From contig JACKHM010000001.1 in the NCBI GenBank assembly GCA_020638995.1, positions 124,001 to 188,000 of the forward strand: a DNA stretch of 64,000 bases, read 5' to 3'. How positions within the stretch are numbered: position 1 is the first letter of the stretch; each line of letters begins with the position of its first letter. The notes beneath the pieces are model-generated. The model was not told the origin of the DNA, searched no databases, and saw nothing but the letters and a program-made list of their open reading frames with translations. This document shows positions 60,782-64,000 of the stretch, in pieces. The translations under genes and the position numbers were made by a program. Source of the stretch: Planctomycetaceae bacterium (GTDB lineage Bacteria; Planctomycetota; Planctomycetia; Pirellulales; Pirellulaceae).

Positions 60782-63418
60782 TCAAAACACCCCAACATTG
60801 GTGGATCGAATATCGCAATTCGGTAATCGCGTCCGCAACTCCTGAACGGCGCTTTCTGACAACCGGTCGCCAAGCGACAACATCGACAGCTGTTGCATCG
60901 CTGCTAAGTCATCGACGCACGCGTCAGTGATCCGAGTTTCTTGCAAATCCAGCTTGTGCAGGCTCTTGATCGATCGAAGTGCCATCAAGCCGTCATCCGT
61001 AATCGCCGTTCCAAGCAATTCAAGGTGGTCGAGCCTCGGCAAATTGGAAAGCTTCGTCAATCCTTGATCCGTTATCCGAGTCGCGCCGAGATTCAGCCAG
61101 GTTAGCTCCTGAAGGTGCGAGATCGCTTCCATCGCGGAATCGTTAGCGGGTGTATAGGGCAAATGCAAACCCCAGAGCTTTGGGCAACGCTCAAGATGTG
61201 TGAGGCCGGCACCTTCGACTTGTGTAAAGATGAGGGAGAGGAACTCCAACTGTTTCATGGATGCCAGATAGACCAAGCCGTCATCTGTAACTCGTCTGCC
61301 TGAAATGGTGAAGCGATGAATATTGTTCAGAGTACTGATCGCTTTGACCTCGTTGTTGCCGACGAAAGCTCCGCCGACCGTCAAGTCGGTAAGGTGTCGG
61401 AGTTGCTGAATTTGCTCAAGGCCCTGAGGGCTCGTCGTCTCATAGAGCAACTCGAGGTTTCGCAGGTTGGGAAGCGCCGCGAGGTACGATACAGTGCGCT
61501 CCGTAAGGTCCAAGTCGATGAATACGATTTTTTGCAATCGCGGAGCGTGAAGCAGACGAACAAAGTCTTTGTCGGTTAATTGCAGCGCCTTGTGAAACTC
61601 GATTCCGGACAGATAAAAGTCCTTCGTCGACAATTGCTCACTTTTCTCAATACGGTCAATGCGATCTCCCTCTAAGACATAGACTACCGCGCCGTTGTCT
61701 AGTGCCCACGCTGCAAGACTCGGATCGCCATCAGAATCGGCGTTTGGCGTAGCTTCTTCTGCAGGGCGAGGTTTGACGTAGGCCCTGACGACGGTGCGAT
61801 CTTTACGAGTGATCCGGAACTCGGCGGTCTCCAGCTGAAGTCCCGAAGCGTCGTTCTCGACCTTGATGCTGTAGTTCCCCGGCGCCAACAACTGCTGAAC
61901 ACTGTCGCCATGAATCGAAAGGTAGTGAGTCGTGTTTCTGTTTCGGTCCTCGATCGCCAGCCGTTCACCTTCGATGCGGGCACCGATCAAATCGCCGTTG
62001 ATCTCGACGACGAGTGTACCTGCACCCGAAGTATACTGCAGTACAAATGCAGTTGCCGCCGCAATCGACGCGACGGCCAAGATGCCGATAGCGATCAACG
62101 AACTCCGCGATCGAGCAGCACTCGGCGGTGCGCTGACTTGCGAACGAAGTTGCAGCGAGGTCACGGTATCGGTCATCGCCAAGTGCTTAGAGACGTCGCT
62201 CGTATGCTGCAGCATATTGTTGAAGTTCGAATTGGCGTCGACCTTGCATAAGCTTGCTAAATCAGCTTGCTCGACAAACGACTGCAACGCATCGGCGAAT
62301 TGGCTTGCGCTCTGAAATCGATCAATCGGGGCTTTGGCGAGCGCTCGGTCGAGAATGGCTGAGAGCTCGCTGGGTACGTCCGAGCGCAACTCCATCATCG
62401 CGATCGGGCGTTCGTGTTCGTGAGCGATCAACTTGCGAAGTGGCGAGTCGTGCTTGTCGTCGGAAAATGGTGGCCTGCCGCATAGCAGGGCGTAGAGCGT
62501 GCAGCCAAGACTGTATATGTCAACGCGATGGTCGACCTCCTTCACGTTCAAGGCCTGTTCGGGGCCCATGAAGTCGACCGAACCCATGACCTGAAAGTCT
62601 TTCGTGAGCTCGCCAGCCGGAATGGGCGTGGTCAGTCGGGCCAAGCCCAAATCCAATACTTTTACTTGCCCCTGATTCGTCACCATTAGGTTCGAGGGCT
62701 TCAGGTCACGGTGGATCATTCCCAGGTCATGCGCATGTTGAATTCCAAGTGCGGCCTGACGAACGACTTCGCAGGCATCACTTACTCGCAGCGGCCCGTG
62801 ACATTGCAGCAGCTGAAATAGGTCGCGACCATTTACGTACTCCATCGCAAGATAACGCTGCCCGTTCACCTCTCCGGCATCGGTGGCGTGGACAATGTTA
62901 GGATGATCCACTTTGCCGACCGCCTTCATCTCGCGGTCGAACCGCGCGACGGCCTGTTCGTCATGAACAAGCCGATCCGCCAGCAACTTGACCGCAACCA
63001 TCTTCTCTAGACGCGTGTGCTCTGCCTTATAAACACATCCCATACCCCCTTGGCCAAGCCGTTCGACTAGACGGTACTGTCCAAGAGTTGTTCCTACAAA
63101 TTGCGTTTCTTGATTGATCAAAGTATCTCGCTGTGGGTTACCTTGATCACAGAGCGATCCAACCGACACAATATCGCGGACTCGTTCGAGTGCGGTCAGG
63201 AGCACCGGCTCGGAATCGAATGGCCCCTCGGCGCGTCCTTGCTTCACAGCACTAACAAAGGTGTCATCGATCGGACTCAGGCCGCTCAGCGTCGACTGAC
63301 ATGCCGAACACATGCTGATATGGTCATTCACGATCACAAGCACGGCGTCGTCGCTCAGACCTGACGCATAATCAATCAGCTCTTGCTCGTTAGGACATGT
63401 GCGGTCAATCATTTTCAT
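60782..63418 (-). CDS. membrane Ser/Thr protein kinase with N-terminal zinc finger and C-terminal LRRs
   Basis: 878 residues. N terminus: anti-sigma-type zinc finger with H33, C37 and C40 (DHISMCSAC). Kinase domain about 115-375: glycine loop LGQGGMGCVY, ATP lysine K144 in VAVKLL, catalytic HRDLKPSN (D238), DLG (D256) in place of DFG, GPEQ in place of APE, all compatible with activity in the PknB-type family. One membrane helix about 440-460 (IAIGILAVASIAAATAFVL). Outside: a PEGA-like stretch, then at least eight leucine-rich repeats of the planctomycete type (ITDQGLTKLSNLPRLDHLEL). The ECF sigma factor gene lies 165 bases upstream on the same strand, a pairing known from the ECF-STK groups of planctomycetes. 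Expected role: the LRR domain senses a ligand and the kinase with its zinc finger controls the sigma factor. Confidence 0.93.
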   Translation of the reverse strand: MKMIDRTCPNEQELIDYASGLSDDAVLVIVNDHISMCSACQSTLSGLSPIDDTFVSAVKQGRAEGPFDSEPVLLTALERVRDIVSVGSLCDQGNPQRDTLINQETQFVGTTLGQYRLVERLGQGGMGCVYKAEHTRLEKMVAVKLLADRLVHDEQAVARFDREMKAVGKVDHPNIVHATDAGEVNGQRYLAMEYVNGRDLFQLLQCHGPLRVSDACEVVRQAALGIQHAHDLGMIHRDLKPSNLMVTNQGQVKVLDLGLARLTTPIPAGELTKDFQVMGSVDFMGPEQALNVKEVDHRVDIYSLGCTLYALLCGRPPFSDDKHDSPLRKLIAHEHERPIAMMELRSDVPSELSAILDRALAKAPIDRFQSASQFADALQSFVEQADLASLCKVDANSNFNNMLQHTSDVSKHLAMTDTVTSLQLRSQVSAPPSAARSRSSLIAIGILAVASIAAATAFVLQYTSGAGTLVVEINGDLIGARIEGERLAIEDRNRNTTHYLSIHGDSVQQLLAPGNYSIKVENDASGLQLETAEFRITRKDRTVVRAYVKPRPAEEATPNADSDGDPSLAAWALDNGAVVYVLEGDRIDRIEKSEQLSTKDFYLSGIEFHKALQLTDKDFVRLLHAPRLQKIVFIDLDLTERTVSYLAALPNLRNLELLYETTSPQGLEQIQQLRHLTDLTVGGAFVGNNEVKAISTLNNIHRFTISGRRVTDDGLVYLASMKQLEFLSLIFTQVEGAGLTHLERCPKLWGLHLPYTPANDSAMEAISHLQELTWLNLGATRITDQGLTKLSNLPRLDHLELLGTAITDDGLMALRSIKSLHKLDLQETRITDACVDDLAAMQQLSMLSLGDRLSESAVQELRTRLPNCDIRSTNVGVF

Positions 63419-63582
63419 CTCCGCGACCCACCACTCGTTGATGCGTTAGGTTCGCCAACTTCTAAAACGATTTGGCCTGACACGGAGCACGCGACCTCTT
63501 TTCACGATGGCACGCGAGCTTCGATTTAAGTTATTTGACTCAGTAGACTTGAGGCACAACCAAAAGACGCATGCGGATTATT

Positions 63583-64000
63583 TCAATCGACCAACTCACG
63601 AAGGCGGCGGATGACTCGTGATTTGGCTTGCCAGACTGAAGCCACCGAAATTCCGAGTTCATCTGCGACGGCGGCGGGCGCGATGTCGTCCATTGTCGAA
63701 CGCCAAAAGGCGAGCCAAGTAGTCTCCTTAATCTCGCCCCGAACGATATTCAGCGCTCGGTGCATTAAGCCACCGAAGCATTGGTCCAATTGGCTTTCGT
63801 CCAGCTCGCGATCCGGCACACCCAGGAGTTGCAGATGCGCATCCGTTCCGCCTGCTGCGGTCGGCTTATCGGCGCGAACACTGAAATGGTCGCGAATCTT
63901 GTTGCGAGTAATCGTATACAGCCAGGCGCGAAACGACCCATTCGCTTTGGACCTCTCGAAGCCACCAATGTGAGTCACCAGCGAGCGAAACACTTCCTGC
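63583..64000 (-). CDS. ECF-type RNA polymerase sigma factor, 5' end outside window
   Basis: The frame is open to the right edge (the codons before 63993 read QEV), so the N terminus is missing. Visible are the end of region 2 (FRAWLYTITRNKIRDHF, with the DNA-melting Trp and Asn) and region 4 (DDIAPAAVADELGISVASVWQAKSRVIRRLREL), the -35-binding helix-turn-helix. The linker LDQCFGGLMHRALNIVRGEIKETTWLAFW with a Trp-rich end is typical of planctomycete ECF groups linked to protein kinases. The kinase gene follows after 165 bases. Confidence 0.92.
   Translation of the reverse strand, partial: QEVFRSLVTHIGGFERSKANGSFRAWLYTITRNKIRDHFSVRADKPTAAGGTDAHLQLLGVPDRELDESQLDQCFGGLMHRALNIVRGEIKETTWLAFWRSTMDDIAPAAVADELGISVASVWQAKSRVIRRLRELVD

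Noticed and set aside
1..64000. CRISPR arrays, rRNA and tRNA genes
   Set aside because: No regularly spaced direct repeats and no rRNA or tRNA-like segments were noticed by eye in the intergenic parts; a covariance-model scan was not possible.

Overview
The window looks like chromosomal DNA from a planctomycete of the Pirellulales type (Rhodopirellula-like). Several independent signatures support this. There is a PSCyt1/DUF1549 protein with a CxxCH motif. There is a Tat-exported Gfo/Idh/MocA oxidoreductase, an N-terminal LEPR-XLL sorting motif on a giant surface protein, several GEVED domains, and an ECF sigma factor next to a zinc-finger Ser/Thr kinase with leucine-rich repeats. The assignment rests on protein families only; no rRNA or tRNA was seen.

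Layout. 1-1,597 (-): 5' part of a PSCyt1/DUF1549 protein that runs off the left edge. 2,430-3,533: a small PqqD-like gene behind a perfect 13-bp palindrome, then debris of a group II intron and of an IS256-type transposase. 3,612-9,607 (-): secreted or exported catabolic genes (M14 carboxypeptidase-like, alpha/beta hydrolase, TIM-barrel glycoside hydrolase-like, Gfo/Idh/MocA oxidoreductase) plus a short conserved-looking protein. 10,600-11,694 (+): a secreted GH5-type glycosidase. Together these suggest polysaccharide or glycoconjugate breakdown.

9.8-25.2 kb is a dense graveyard of mobile DNA. It holds IS21 IstA debris, a prophage head-gene fragment fused to the tail of an SPFH protein, a rhomboid protease, an endonuclease V-like tail beside an attC-like palindrome, an IS91 transposase fragment, a four-helix-bundle gene with a late nonsense codon, and a phage-type repressor with two exact GGGTAC-N6-GTACCC operators. 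Next comes a nested mobile structure: an IS transposase (-) is split by a ~2.6-kb three-ORF element carrying a large serine recombinase, and joining the flanks at a shared GTAC restores the transposase frame. A cardiolipin synthase and another IS with 37-bp inverted repeats follow.

25,646-60,538 (-) is one uninterrupted reading frame of about 11,630 codons. It encodes a surface protein with a LEPR-XLL N terminus, RTX calcium-binding repeats, FG-GAP, PA14, LamG, PKD, five GEVED domains, autotransporter-type beta-strand repeats, nine cadherin-like repeats and a C-terminal dockerin-type calcium site. Upstream on the same strand are a terminator, a membrane Ser/Thr kinase with an anti-sigma-like zinc finger and LRRs, and the 3' part of an ECF sigma factor (cut by the right edge). 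I infer a sensing unit next to a giant adhesin or matrix protein; co-regulation is not proven.

Several genes in the 3.6-25 kb part carry a single in-frame stop or frameshift with the expected family tail intact behind it, so many are recent pseudogenes.
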